DNA of 64,000 nt from an uncultured Aquimarina sp. (GTDB taxonomy: Bacteria; Bacteroidota; Bacteroidia; Flavobacteriales; Flavobacteriaceae): positions 434,001 through 498,000 of the forward strand of contig NZ_CANMQT010000004.1 of assembly GCF_947500065.1 (NCBI RefSeq), in the 5' to 3' direction. Numbering within the stretch: the first letter of the stretch is position 1; every line of letters begins with the position of its first letter. Positions 8,494-15,652 of this stretch are shown here, piece after piece. The position numbers and the translations under genes were made by a program. The notes below the pieces were generated by a model. It was given only the letters and a program-made list of their open reading frames with translations. It was not told the DNA's origin and made no database searches.

Positions 8494-8640
8494 TCATCCA
8501 ATTTTCATTACCTGATCAATAGGTGTATTATTAAAGATCAATCCAAAATCTTCAGGAATAACATACATCGTATCCCGACTATACGTGAGATTACTAAAAA
8601 TTAACACAAAGAATGTTATAAAACAAAAATTACGTTTCAT
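8494..8640 (-). CDS. Short secreted protein, possibly truncated (48 aa)
   Basis: The frame from ATG 8640 reads MKRNFCFITFFVLIFSNLTY then SRDTMYVIPEDFGLIFNNTP and so on, ending at TGA 8494-8496. The first 20 residues look like a signal peptide and the mature part is only about 27 residues, which is short for a secreted protein. The MYVIPEDF start of the mature chain recalls larger periplasmic proteins, so this may be the surviving N-terminus of a longer gene. It heads leftward from the small membrane-protein cluster. Confidence 0.45.
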   Translation of the reverse strand: MKRNFCFITFFVLIFSNLTYSRDTMYVIPEDFGLIFNNTPIDQVMKIG

Positions 8641-8655
8641 AGAGTATTTATCTGT

Positions 8656-8871
8656 TTATTTCATCTTCGATCTCCACTGTTTTACTATTATTCTTGTCAT
8701 AAAGAAAAACAATATCCCAAACAATACTAATAAAGGGGTTCCTATTATGTATAGAAACTGGATCATGCAACCATCACCAGAGCATGGTCTATTACCTGCA
8801 GCAATCAAGATTAAAGAAAAAATTGCTCCAATTATCACAAAAACATAAAGAATCCAGAATACTATTTTCAT
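8656..8871 (-). CDS. Small two-helix membrane protein (71 aa)
   Basis: Hydrophobic segments at about residues 3-25 and 38-60 flank a short loop RPCSGDGCMIQF with two Cys; the C-terminus is basic (KQWRSKMK). It has no recognised family. It is the third of five same-strand small genes (8494-9898) and probably cotranscribed with them. It could be an accessory or immunity-type membrane protein given the nearby GG-leader peptides, but nothing in its sequence proves this. Confidence 0.6.
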   Translation of the reverse strand: MKIVFWILYVFVIIGAIFSLILIAAGNRPCSGDGCMIQFLYIIGTPLLVLFGILFFFMTRIIVKQWRSKMK

Positions 8872-8905
8872 TGATTTATTAAGTTATTTATTTCTAATCA
8901 TCAAT

Positions 8906-9082
8906 CTATTCAACTTTATTGTCTTTTAGTAGCAAGCCAATTCCCAAAACAAACAGGATGGGTCCAGATATAAGTAGATAATATTGTATCGGCCAGTGCA
9001 TTATTCTAAATAGTATTCCGAAGAAAAACACGATCACTCCTAATGCCATTATCAATAGAGAAAACACTTTAATTCTAGTCAT
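8906..9082 (-). CDS. Small membrane protein with GldL-like HWP motif (58 aa)
   Basis: I use ATG 9082 (MTRIKVFSLLIMALGVIVFF), preceded by AAAGGAAATAATACT, rather than the longer frame from 9136, which would run into the upstream gene. Two membrane helices span about residues 4-26 and 31-50. The motif FRIMHWPIQYYLL resembles the (K/R)(I/L)(M/L)HWP sequence of GldL-type and other small Bacteroidota membrane proteins. Function unknown. The gene ends 35 bp before the upstream end of the 71-aa gene. Confidence 0.6.
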   Translation of the reverse strand: MTRIKVFSLLIMALGVIVFFFGILFRIMHWPIQYYLLISGPILFVLGIGLLLKDNKVE

Positions 9083-9086
9083 AGTA

Positions 9087-9563
9087 TTATTTCCTTTTAC
9101 TGTTATTCTTTTTACTATTAAAAAGCCCCAAACCAATATTAAAAATAAAAATCAACTGACCGATTACAAGAAAGGCAAATCCATAAAACATAGTAGAATC
9201 AGGCATACTTGTGTTGGTATAATATGCTTTTCTTGATAAAATATCAGGATTTAAAAACCAAGAGATATAGAACAAATCGAGAATACCAATTATAGTAAAA
9301 ATCCAATGTAGTATATTTAAAATAGTTAATAGTTTAAATTTCAACTTTAGCAATATCCAATATACAAGACCTATTAACCCAGAAATAATAGCAAAACCAA
9401 ATAAGATATCCTTTTGAAGTAAAACGTAATAAGTATCATAGATGTATATATCTAATGTATATTCACTCTTGTTGACACCTATTAAAATAAGTAATGACAT
9501 CAACACCAAAAACAAAATATAAGGTCTTATTAAAAATTTCCCCATCCGCTTATTAAATTTCAC
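9087..9563 (-). CDS. Four-helix membrane protein with DTYYV motif (158 aa)
   Basis: Predicted helices lie at about residues 12-28, 53-74, 79-101 and 122-146. The stretch LDIYIYDTYYVLL between helices resembles the (D)HDTYFVV segment of haem-copper oxidase subunit I, which also appears in short orphan membrane proteins of Bacteroidota; the haem and copper ligands of an oxidase are absent, so it is not a working oxidase subunit. It overlaps the upstream 112-aa gene by 4 bp, indicating translational coupling. Confidence 0.6.
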   Translation of the reverse strand: MKFNKRMGKFLIRPYILFLVLMSLLILIGVNKSEYTLDIYIYDTYYVLLQKDILFGFAIISGLIGLVYWILLKLKFKLLTILNILHWIFTIIGILDLFYISWFLNPDILSRKAYYTNTSMPDSTMFYGFAFLVIGQLIFIFNIGLGLFNSKKNNSKRK

Positions 9564-9898
9564 AAAGTAATCGTTTCTACGATCCCACTAAGTAAGGTCA
9601 ATACTCCAAATCCAAGCATAATATAACTCCACAACTTCATTGAAATATAAAAAAAGTGATTATTCATAAAGATTTTCTCTTTTTCCCCATCTACCATAAT
9701 ATGATCTTCACTTGTAAAATAAGTCCATAAACCAGAAATAACTAGCCCTATTCCCATTACTATTTGAGAATCATAATTTGTAGCAAATATCCATCCTATA
9801 TATTTCTTTAAAATGGTATTTAAGATCGAAGTACTTACTAACGAAACTACCAAGTATACAGGTACTAATATCCCCCTGTTTTTATAGATTACAATCAT
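9560..9898 (-). CDS. Small membrane protein (112 aa)
   Basis: About three to four hydrophobic segments (residues 8-30, 45-62, 90-110), with a soluble loop TSEDHIMVDGEKEKIFMNNH between them. I do not recognise a family. Its stop overlaps the next gene's start by 4 bp, and the soluble 113-aa gene ends 18 bp upstream, so 9087-10257 reads as one transcription unit. Confidence 0.6.
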   Translation of the reverse strand: MIVIYKNRGILVPVYLVVSLVSTSILNTILKKYIGWIFATNYDSQIVMGIGLVISGLWTYFTSEDHIMVDGEKEKIFMNNHFFYISMKLWSYIMLGFGVLTLLSGIVETITL

Positions 9899-9915
9899 CG
9901 GCTTATTTCTTTATA

Positions 9916-10257
9916 TTATTTAATCCATTCTATATCACCTCCAACTTCACCTTCTTCAATTTCTCCTACTTTGAATCCCAAAACTTCGGTCGCAACCTTC
10001 TTAAAAAGGATTTTCCAAGATAACCAATCTTCTTCATCCATATACCCTTCAAACTGAAGCCCACTTGGTTCGATAGAAGCTACAATATATTTTTCTTCTT
10101 CCTTAAAACTAAACCAATATGGAATACCTTCCTCTCCTTCACCATCTTTTCCAAAACCCAACCATCCCGGCATCTGAGCATACACTATTTCGATCTTTTC
10201 CCAAACCTCTTTAGGAAGATCGTATCTAATGTTCATATTACAACTATGTGATTTCAT
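9916..10257 (-). CDS. Uncharacterised acidic soluble protein (113 aa)
   Basis: No signal peptide or membrane helix; strongly acidic (GKDGEGEEG; EIEEGEVGGDIEW) and Trp/Phe-rich, suggesting a small globular domain. I do not recognise the family. Its main point of interest is that a second, broken copy of its start and upstream DNA lies at 7689-7798, so the gene and its surroundings were once duplicated. It is followed by four small same-strand membrane proteins, with which it may work. Confidence 0.65.
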   Translation of the reverse strand: MKSHSCNMNIRYDLPKEVWEKIEIVYAQMPGWLGFGKDGEGEEGIPYWFSFKEEEKYIVASIEPSGLQFEGYMDEEDWLSWKILFKKVATEVLGFKVGEIEEGEVGGDIEWIK

Positions 10258-10433
10258 TGGTTTTATTAAACCTTATTTTTCCGTAAAATTAAAGCAAATC
10301 CAGTCATCAACAGAATTTACGTCATATATCTTTAATTGTCTTTGACATAAAAATTGTCCTTCAAAACTTACTATAAGAAATAGAAAACTTAACTTAGTTT
10401 ATAGCGTACCGTGATGATACGTTCAGAAATAAC

Positions 10434-10470
10434 AAAACCCCTTGCTCATTACAAGCAAAGGATTTTTTCT
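10434..10470 (-). terminator. Terminator of the GG-leader gene at 10491-10727
   Basis: On the minus strand, CCTTTGCT and AGCAAGGGG form a stem with one bulge, followed by TTTTG. It begins about 20 bp after that gene's stop codon. Confidence 0.6.
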
Positions 10471-10490
10471 TTTATAAGAATACAATTCTT

Positions 10491-10727
10491 TTAAGGACAA
10501 GAATTGAAGACATTACCATTATAGCATCCCTGTCCTGGAACACTTCTACAATTATGATGACAATATACTACAACTCCACCAGGACAAATTGCATTACAAG
10601 GACCGGTTCCACCACCACCACCTCCACCTTCAGCCAAATATTCCTCTATTCCTCCTCCGGTAATAGACTTTTGATCCTTCCTTTTTATTGTGGTAGCACC
10701 CTCTAAATTTAAAATGTTCTTTAGCAT
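10491..10727 (-). CDS. Small Cys- and Gly-rich peptide with double-Gly leader
   Basis: 78 residues. The leader MLKNILNLEGATTIKRKDQK then SITGG is clearly related to that of the gene at 7935 (both begin MLKNIL.L and end GG at residues 24-25). The core contains a run of seven Gly followed by six Cys (GPCNAICPGG, YCHHNC, GCYNG, NSCP), a composition fitting disulfide- or thioether-bridged peptides. No processing or export gene is in the window. The three leader genes bracket the small membrane-protein cluster. Confidence 0.75.
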   Translation of the reverse strand: MLKNILNLEGATTIKRKDQKSITGGGIEEYLAEGGGGGGGTGPCNAICPGGVVVYCHHNCRSVPGQGCYNGNVFNSCP

Positions 10728-11445
10728 AATGAAATTGTTTTAAGTTATTAATACTATTAGTTGGTATCATTTCCTCTAGAAATGTTACCCTAAGTTTTGA
10801 TCAAATAAAAAAGTATATCAATTCGAATTTATCTATTCAGGATTATAAACAGATCAGAAAGAAGAGTTAATGTAAAGCTCTCTATTTGTTCTATCAACAA
10901 AACTATTTCGCTTAAAAAAGTTTGATTTCAGAGGTTTATCACGTTAAAATACAAGTAGAATCATTCAAAAATAGTCGTTTTGAAGTTTTTTTAGAAGTAA
11001 AATACTTGTGCCGGAAGTAAGTTAAAACTTACTTTATTAAACATACTGATCCTAAACTACCAATATCCAAAACCTACTAAAAAGCTAGACTATTTGCTTT
11101 TCTTGCATAATTCAGGTGTTACGTAACAACATACTTAACAGTGACTTGATGGTTTTATCTTCAGCCAAAAAAGACAACCTTATATCGAAAAACTAAATCC
11201 TAAAGTTAAATGAAGACAAATAAGATTTAATTTTATGAGGTTCACACATAAACTTAACACGAATGAAAAAATCAAACCACACCCAAGGCTTTTTCTATAT
11301 CGTTTCTATCTCAATTTCTTTTTCGCAAAAACACCTGTTTCAGTAGCTTTCTAATAACAGCCTGTAATTAAATTATCACAACAATAAATTCTATTACTGA
11401 ACCAGAATTATTGTTGACATTTTATCAATAAATCCCAAAAGAAAT
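10728..11445. other. 718-bp intergenic region without a supported gene
   Basis: AT-rich DNA between the GG-leader gene and the plus-strand regulator. Only short frames occur, such as 27 codons from ATG 11263, with no coding character. It must hold the promoters of both divergent genes, but no clear TAnnTTTG element in a convincing position was found. Confidence 0.6.
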
Positions 11446-12105
11446 ATGAAAGAGTATGATGTTGTTGTTGCGTATGATGATCCCTTAAAAAGATTAGGAA
11501 TCAGAGCTATGTTAGAGGCTCCAAAAAACTTGAAGTTTAACTTATATGAAGATATTAGTGATTTAGAAAATCTGCGAAAGGTTATTGTAAATAACCAACC
11601 CGATTTTATCGTTATTGACGCTACTTTAAATTCTAATAATTCTGGAATCGAATTAGCAAAATACACAAAGCTTCATGCCACCAGAACTAAGATTGTCATT
11701 ATGGCTTTCGTTTTAGAAGAATGGTTAATTAAAGAACTTAAGCATTTAGAGATTAAATGGATTCTTTACAAAGCGGATACTGTAGAAAATCTTACGAAAT
11801 GTGCAGGTAGAGCTATCCAAAACAAGCCGTATATCAGCCGAAGATTCAGGGAATCATGGTGGAAAGAAAAAGCGAATCCTATTCTGGGAGTTTCAGATAA
11901 GTCATATGATCAATTATCAAAAACAGAGGTAAAAATACTAAACCAGGTATCTTTAGGAAAAACCAATAAAGAAATAGCTGTTGACCTTTTCAAAAGTGAA
12001 AAAACCATAAAAAACCATCGGCAAAATATTTGTAAAAAATTGCAAATTACAGGTAGTAATGCGCTTTTTAAATACACTATGAAATTAAAAGACGTGTATC
12101 ATTAA
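11446..12105 (+). CDS. NarL/FixJ-type response regulator (receiver + LuxR HTH)
   Basis: 219 residues. The receiver covers residues 1-125 with acidic pair Asp11-Asp12, phosphoacceptor Asp58 (FIVIDAT) and Lys109. The switch Thr/Ser position after strand 4 appears to be Ala (VIMAF), which is unusual. A linker leads to a C-terminal LuxR-type helix-turn-helix at about 155-215 (LSKTEVKILNQVSLGKTNKE, then IAVDLFKSEKTIKNHRQNIC). No histidine kinase gene is adjacent. It lies 127 bp upstream of the secreted cell-wall hydrolase genes and may regulate them. Confidence 0.85.
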   Translation: MKEYDVVVAYDDPLKRLGIRAMLEAPKNLKFNLYEDISDLENLRKVIVNNQPDFIVIDATLNSNNSGIELAKYTKLHATRTKIVIMAFVLEEWLIKELKHLEIKWILYKADTVENLTKCAGRAIQNKPYISRRFRESWWKEKANPILGVSDKSYDQLSKTEVKILNQVSLGKTNKEIAVDLFKSEKTIKNHRQNICKKLQITGSNALFKYTMKLKDVYH

Positions 12106-12232
12106 AAATGAGTATATGTACCCATGTTTTTCATAAATAGAGTTTATAATTTTCGAGTTTAAAACTAACAATCCTAATAATCTTTTGAATTTATTAGTTT
12201 ATTAAGGACTTACTACACACAAACTCATCATT

Positions 12233-14656
12233 ATGAAAAACATTACACTAAAAGCTTTATTAGCTTTATTATTGTACGCTTCATTAACAAATGCTCAGGA
12301 GCTGATTCTTAGAAAAAACCAACAACTATTCACTCAGAATATAGAAGATCAAGACCAACGATTATTAAATCGAAAAAAGTCTTCTTTACATATTACCTCC
12401 AAAATTGATAATATAGTACAAGATATAAAGTACATCTCTAATGATGTAAAAGCGTCTCCTAATTTTGATTTTTTCCAAGGTTTACAGAGTCCTCATAATC
12501 CGGTGATATGGATTTATCTCGAAAGAGAACAAATCGGAGGTGCTTTTAACTTACGCAAAGTGAATTTGAAAAATAAACAGTTAACCACTTTGCAAAGCAA
12601 AACAAATGAAAACCGAAAAGATATTGCTTTAAAACCTATCGCTTGGTCTAAAAATCCTAACCAAATTTTCGTTGAAGGTATATATCTAGACGCTGCCGAG
12701 GAGCACGAAGGAATTTTTATCTATGATATACAAACGAATAATCTTCGTAAGCTTGTACTTCCCTTTCAGTATAAGTCAACTCCGCTACTTTCGCCACAAA
12801 GAGATCATTTTATATTTTCTGGATCTAATGAAAAGAAGTTAGATTATTTACACGGCATTTCAGATATTATCTATGAATATCATATCGATACTAAACAAAG
12901 TAAGACTATTACATCCTCCCCAGGAAATCATATGGAAATCTTGGGTTGGAACATCAATTCTAAAAATAGCAAAGATACCTCAGCTAATCAAAAATCTGCT
13001 TTATCCTACTACTTACCTTGGGATTTCGGAAAGGAAAACTGTGTGTCGAGACATGGAACTCCTGGTCCTACAGGATCACATAGTCCTGTAGGACAATGCG
13101 GTTTTTTTACACCTGGTGGTCATCATGGATATCAAGCAATTGATTTTGCTACTTCCCTTTCTGGAGATGATAATGTAAGAGCATCAGCAGCCGGTACCAT
13201 TTCTTTTTCTGGAATTAGTGGGAGTTTATCAAGCGGTTATGGTAGATTAGTTATTGTAAGACACAGCGACGGTACGCGCACCTACTATGCCCACAACAAA
13301 ACATTATTAGTAAGTCAAGGGCAATCAGTACAAAAAGGACAAGTAATCGCATTAGAAGGTACCACTGGTGGATCAACAGGTGATCATATCCATTTTGAGT
13401 GGAGAGCAGCAGGAGGAAATTCTCCTACTCCGGGATCTTTCGTTGATGCCGGACAACCTAGACAAAATTATATCTACCGTTCCCAAAATTCTTTTGGATC
13501 CTCTGCCGATACACAAGCTCCAACAACATCGATCAGCGCTGTTGGTGGAACTACACAATCTGGTGATTTTATCGCCAATTTTAATGATAATGATAACGTG
13601 GGAGTGACACGTAGATTCTACCAAGCATTAGAAAAATATGGTAGTAATTGGTATGCAAATCGTGGTAATGGATTCTTTAATGACAACTTCAATATATTTT
13701 ACTCTGGATATACCAAAGGAGCTGGTGATTGGGAGATCAATAACGGACACTTACGTCAATCCAACACTTCTTCTGACAATACAAAACTAAATACATTCTT
13801 ATCACAAAACTCCGAACTCCCTTATTTATATGAATTTTCTGCGAAAACGATATCTACAAATGGGCCAAGAAAATTTGGGATTCATATTATGGCCGATACT
13901 CCTGACCAAAGCCAGCGAGGAAACTCTTACTTGATATGGTTTAGTGGAGAAGACAACAAAGTAAGAATCTATGAAACTATAAATAATCAATTAAATTTTA
14001 GAGCTATTGATGATGTTCCATTGGATAATAAATGGGCAAATTATAAGATCACATACAGTCCTGGATTTGGTGTTATCGAAGTTTTTAGGAATAACACATC
14101 CATATTAAAATGGACAGACCCTTCTCCTATCAAAAACGGTAGTACAATCTCCTTAAGAACAAACAAAACCAGTGTAGAATTTGATGATCTCAAAGTCTAT
14201 AAATTTAGAGCCGATGCTTCTACAACAGTATCTGCAGGATCAAGTGTTAGTAAAGATATCCGGAGAAGAAATGGTAAAATAAAAAGTTTAGTTAAAGATG
14301 CGGCAGGAAATTGGTCTTCTCCAGGGAATCTGGATATTACCATCAGTTCGCTTACGCGTCAAAACACAAGCATTCAGGATGATACTTTTATCGACAATCA
14401 TATAGAAGTTTATCCTAACCCAACAAAAGGAACTGACCTAACGCTCAGCTATTCATCCTTTGCAACTTCTTATACCGCTATATCCATTACAGATATTACA
14501 GGTCGAACAATAAAATCCTTTCGAGAATATACCAAAGAAGCAGGTAACCAATCTATAGATCTTAGTAATTATTTCACATCCATTCAAAATGGTCAATATT
14601 TCATTAAAGTGAGCAATGACAGAGGTTCTAAAGTAATTTCTGTTATCAAAAATTAA
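12233..14656 (+). CDS. Secreted M23-family metallopeptidase with T9SS sorting domain
   Basis: 807 residues. Order: signal peptide 1-21 (ASLTNAQ); a divergent beta-propeller-like stretch to about 250; an M23 (LytM/lysostaphin-type) zinc endopeptidase domain at about 280-415 with zinc-ligand motifs HHGYQAID (His298, Asp304) and DHIHFEW (His385, His387); a 290-residue module (429-718) shared with the amidase at 15653; and a type A T9SS sorting domain (about 728-807, VYPNPTKG to KVISVIKN). M23 enzymes cut peptide cross-links in peptidoglycan. Spacing in the first zinc motif is longer than the usual HxxxD. Export across the outer membrane is expected, so the target may be foreign cell walls. Confidence 0.88.
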   Translation: MKNITLKALLALLLYASLTNAQELILRKNQQLFTQNIEDQDQRLLNRKKSSLHITSKIDNIVQDIKYISNDVKASPNFDFFQGLQSPHNPVIWIYLEREQIGGAFNLRKVNLKNKQLTTLQSKTNENRKDIALKPIAWSKNPNQIFVEGIYLDAAEEHEGIFIYDIQTNNLRKLVLPFQYKSTPLLSPQRDHFIFSGSNEKKLDYLHGISDIIYEYHIDTKQSKTITSSPGNHMEILGWNINSKNSKDTSANQKSALSYYLPWDFGKENCVSRHGTPGPTGSHSPVGQCGFFTPGGHHGYQAIDFATSLSGDDNVRASAAGTISFSGISGSLSSGYGRLVIVRHSDGTRTYYAHNKTLLVSQGQSVQKGQVIALEGTTGGSTGDHIHFEWRAAGGNSPTPGSFVDAGQPRQNYIYRSQNSFGSSADTQAPTTSISAVGGTTQSGDFIANFNDNDNVGVTRRFYQALEKYGSNWYANRGNGFFNDNFNIFYSGYTKGAGDWEINNGHLRQSNTSSDNTKLNTFLSQNSELPYLYEFSAKTISTNGPRKFGIHIMADTPDQSQRGNSYLIWFSGEDNKVRIYETINNQLNFRAIDDVPLDNKWANYKITYSPGFGVIEVFRNNTSILKWTDPSPIKNGSTISLRTNKTSVEFDDLKVYKFRADASTTVSAGSSVSKDIRRRNGKIKSLVKDAAGNWSSPGNLDITISSLTRQNTSIQDDTFIDNHIEVYPNPTKGTDLTLSYSSFATSYTAISITDITGRTIKSFREYTKEAGNQSIDLSNYFTSIQNGQYFIKVSNDRGSKVISVIKN
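13517..14386 (+). repeat. 870-bp duplicated module, copy 1 (in the M23 peptidase gene)
   Basis: Encodes residues 429-718. Copy 2 is 16319-17188, the same length to the base, with about four in five positions identical by eye and the same protein landmarks (RRFYQALEKYG, YANRGNGFFNDNFNIFYSGY, RGNSYLIWFSGEDN, RTNKTSVEFDDLKVYKFRA, RDAAGNWS). A concanavalin-A-like beta-sandwich is likely. Confidence 0.9.
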
Positions 14657-14784
14657 GTTAGTTAATGTGTGTGTAAAAGGGTTCCTATGTTTTTTGGTTA
14701 ACAATTATGATAAGACAACTTATCGGGAACCCTTTTCCTTACAAAATAACTCGTAGAACATAACCTCAAAAACACAAACATCAT

Positions 14785-15648
14785 ATGAAAACCATAAAAC
14801 AACTATCATGCATACTCTTATGCCTAATACTGAATTATTCCGTCCAATCTCAGGTAATATCTAACAGTATTCCGATAACTAGTGAAGGAGAATTTAGCAG
14901 TCCTGTTTGGTCTCCTCAAGGAGATAAACTATTAATTACAAATCATCATAATAATGAACTACTGATCCTTGATTTAAAAAACCAAAATCAAATTCAATCT
15001 ATAAAAAATGGTGATGGAATAGGATACCTCGCTAATTGGTCAGCCGATGGAACAAAGATTATTTTCAGAGAAAAACCATCAAATGGATATTTTGCAGATG
15101 TAAAAGTAAAAAGTATTGATATCCTCAGTAGAAATGAAAAGTTCGAACAGAACATTCATCCTGATAACACCAAAACAAAACCCGGAAAACAACTTCAAGT
15201 ATATATAAATCTAGAGACCGCAAAACTCGAAGTTAAAGAAGAGAGCAAAGGTAAACCACAAATAATAACCCCAGAAGATGGACAATTTTATCATCCATTA
15301 CTATCTCCAAACGGTAAAATGGTAGCTGTTCATGAAGGTGCATCTATATACATATATGATCTTACCGGAAATGAAAAAAGAAAATACGCAGGAAATGGCT
15401 TAGTGACCGCTTGGCTTCCTGATAGTAGCGCCATTATAACTTTTGAAGATAAAAGTAGTGATGGGCATACTATTACTTCTTCGGAATTATTCTTAACCAC
15501 TGTAAAATCAATAAAAAGAACTCAATTAACTTTTTCGGATGACATTATTGAAATGTATGCTGATATTTCTCCAAATGGAAAGAAAATAGCGTATTCAGAT
15601 GAAAAATCTGGAAGAATTTTTATTGCTGATTTCAATATAAAAAGATAA
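14785..15648 (+). CDS. Secreted PD40/TolB-like beta-propeller protein
   Basis: 287 residues with a signal peptide (cleavage near residue 22, NYSVQSQ). At least four PD40-type blades are visible: FSSPVWSPQGDKLLITNHH, LANWSADGTKIIFREKP, YHPLLSPNGKMVAVHEG and MYADISPNGKKIAYSDE. There is no C-terminal sorting domain, so it is probably periplasmic or released otherwise. It resembles the N-terminal propeller-like part of the M23 protein, 128 bp upstream, and the amidase gene starts only 4 bp after its stop, so the two are surely cotranscribed. Likely a binding partner of the hydrolases. Confidence 0.82.
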   Translation: MKTIKQLSCILLCLILNYSVQSQVISNSIPITSEGEFSSPVWSPQGDKLLITNHHNNELLILDLKNQNQIQSIKNGDGIGYLANWSADGTKIIFREKPSNGYFADVKVKSIDILSRNEKFEQNIHPDNTKTKPGKQLQVYINLETAKLEVKEESKGKPQIITPEDGQFYHPLLSPNGKMVAVHEGASIYIYDLTGNEKRKYAGNGLVTAWLPDSSAIITFEDKSSDGHTITSSELFLTTVKSIKRTQLTFSDDIIEMYADISPNGKKIAYSDEKSGRIFIADFNIKR

Positions 15649-15652
15649 AGAC

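Noticed and set aside
8585..8848. 87-codon plus-strand frame
   Set aside because: Antisense to the 71-aa membrane protein and the 48-aa secreted frame, both of which have better composition on the minus strand.
9087..9563. Cytochrome oxidase subunit I fragment
   Set aside because: Only the DTYYV-type segment matches; there are no haem or CuB histidines and the protein is complete as a small four-helix protein.
11263..11346. 27-codon frame upstream of the NarL-type regulator
   Set aside because: Too short, no ribosome-binding context and no recognisable signal or leader character beyond a weak hydrophobic stretch.
13367..13624. Frames of about 80 codons on both strands in the M23 gene
   Set aside because: Lie inside the M23 domain, whose own frame has clear catalytic motifs.
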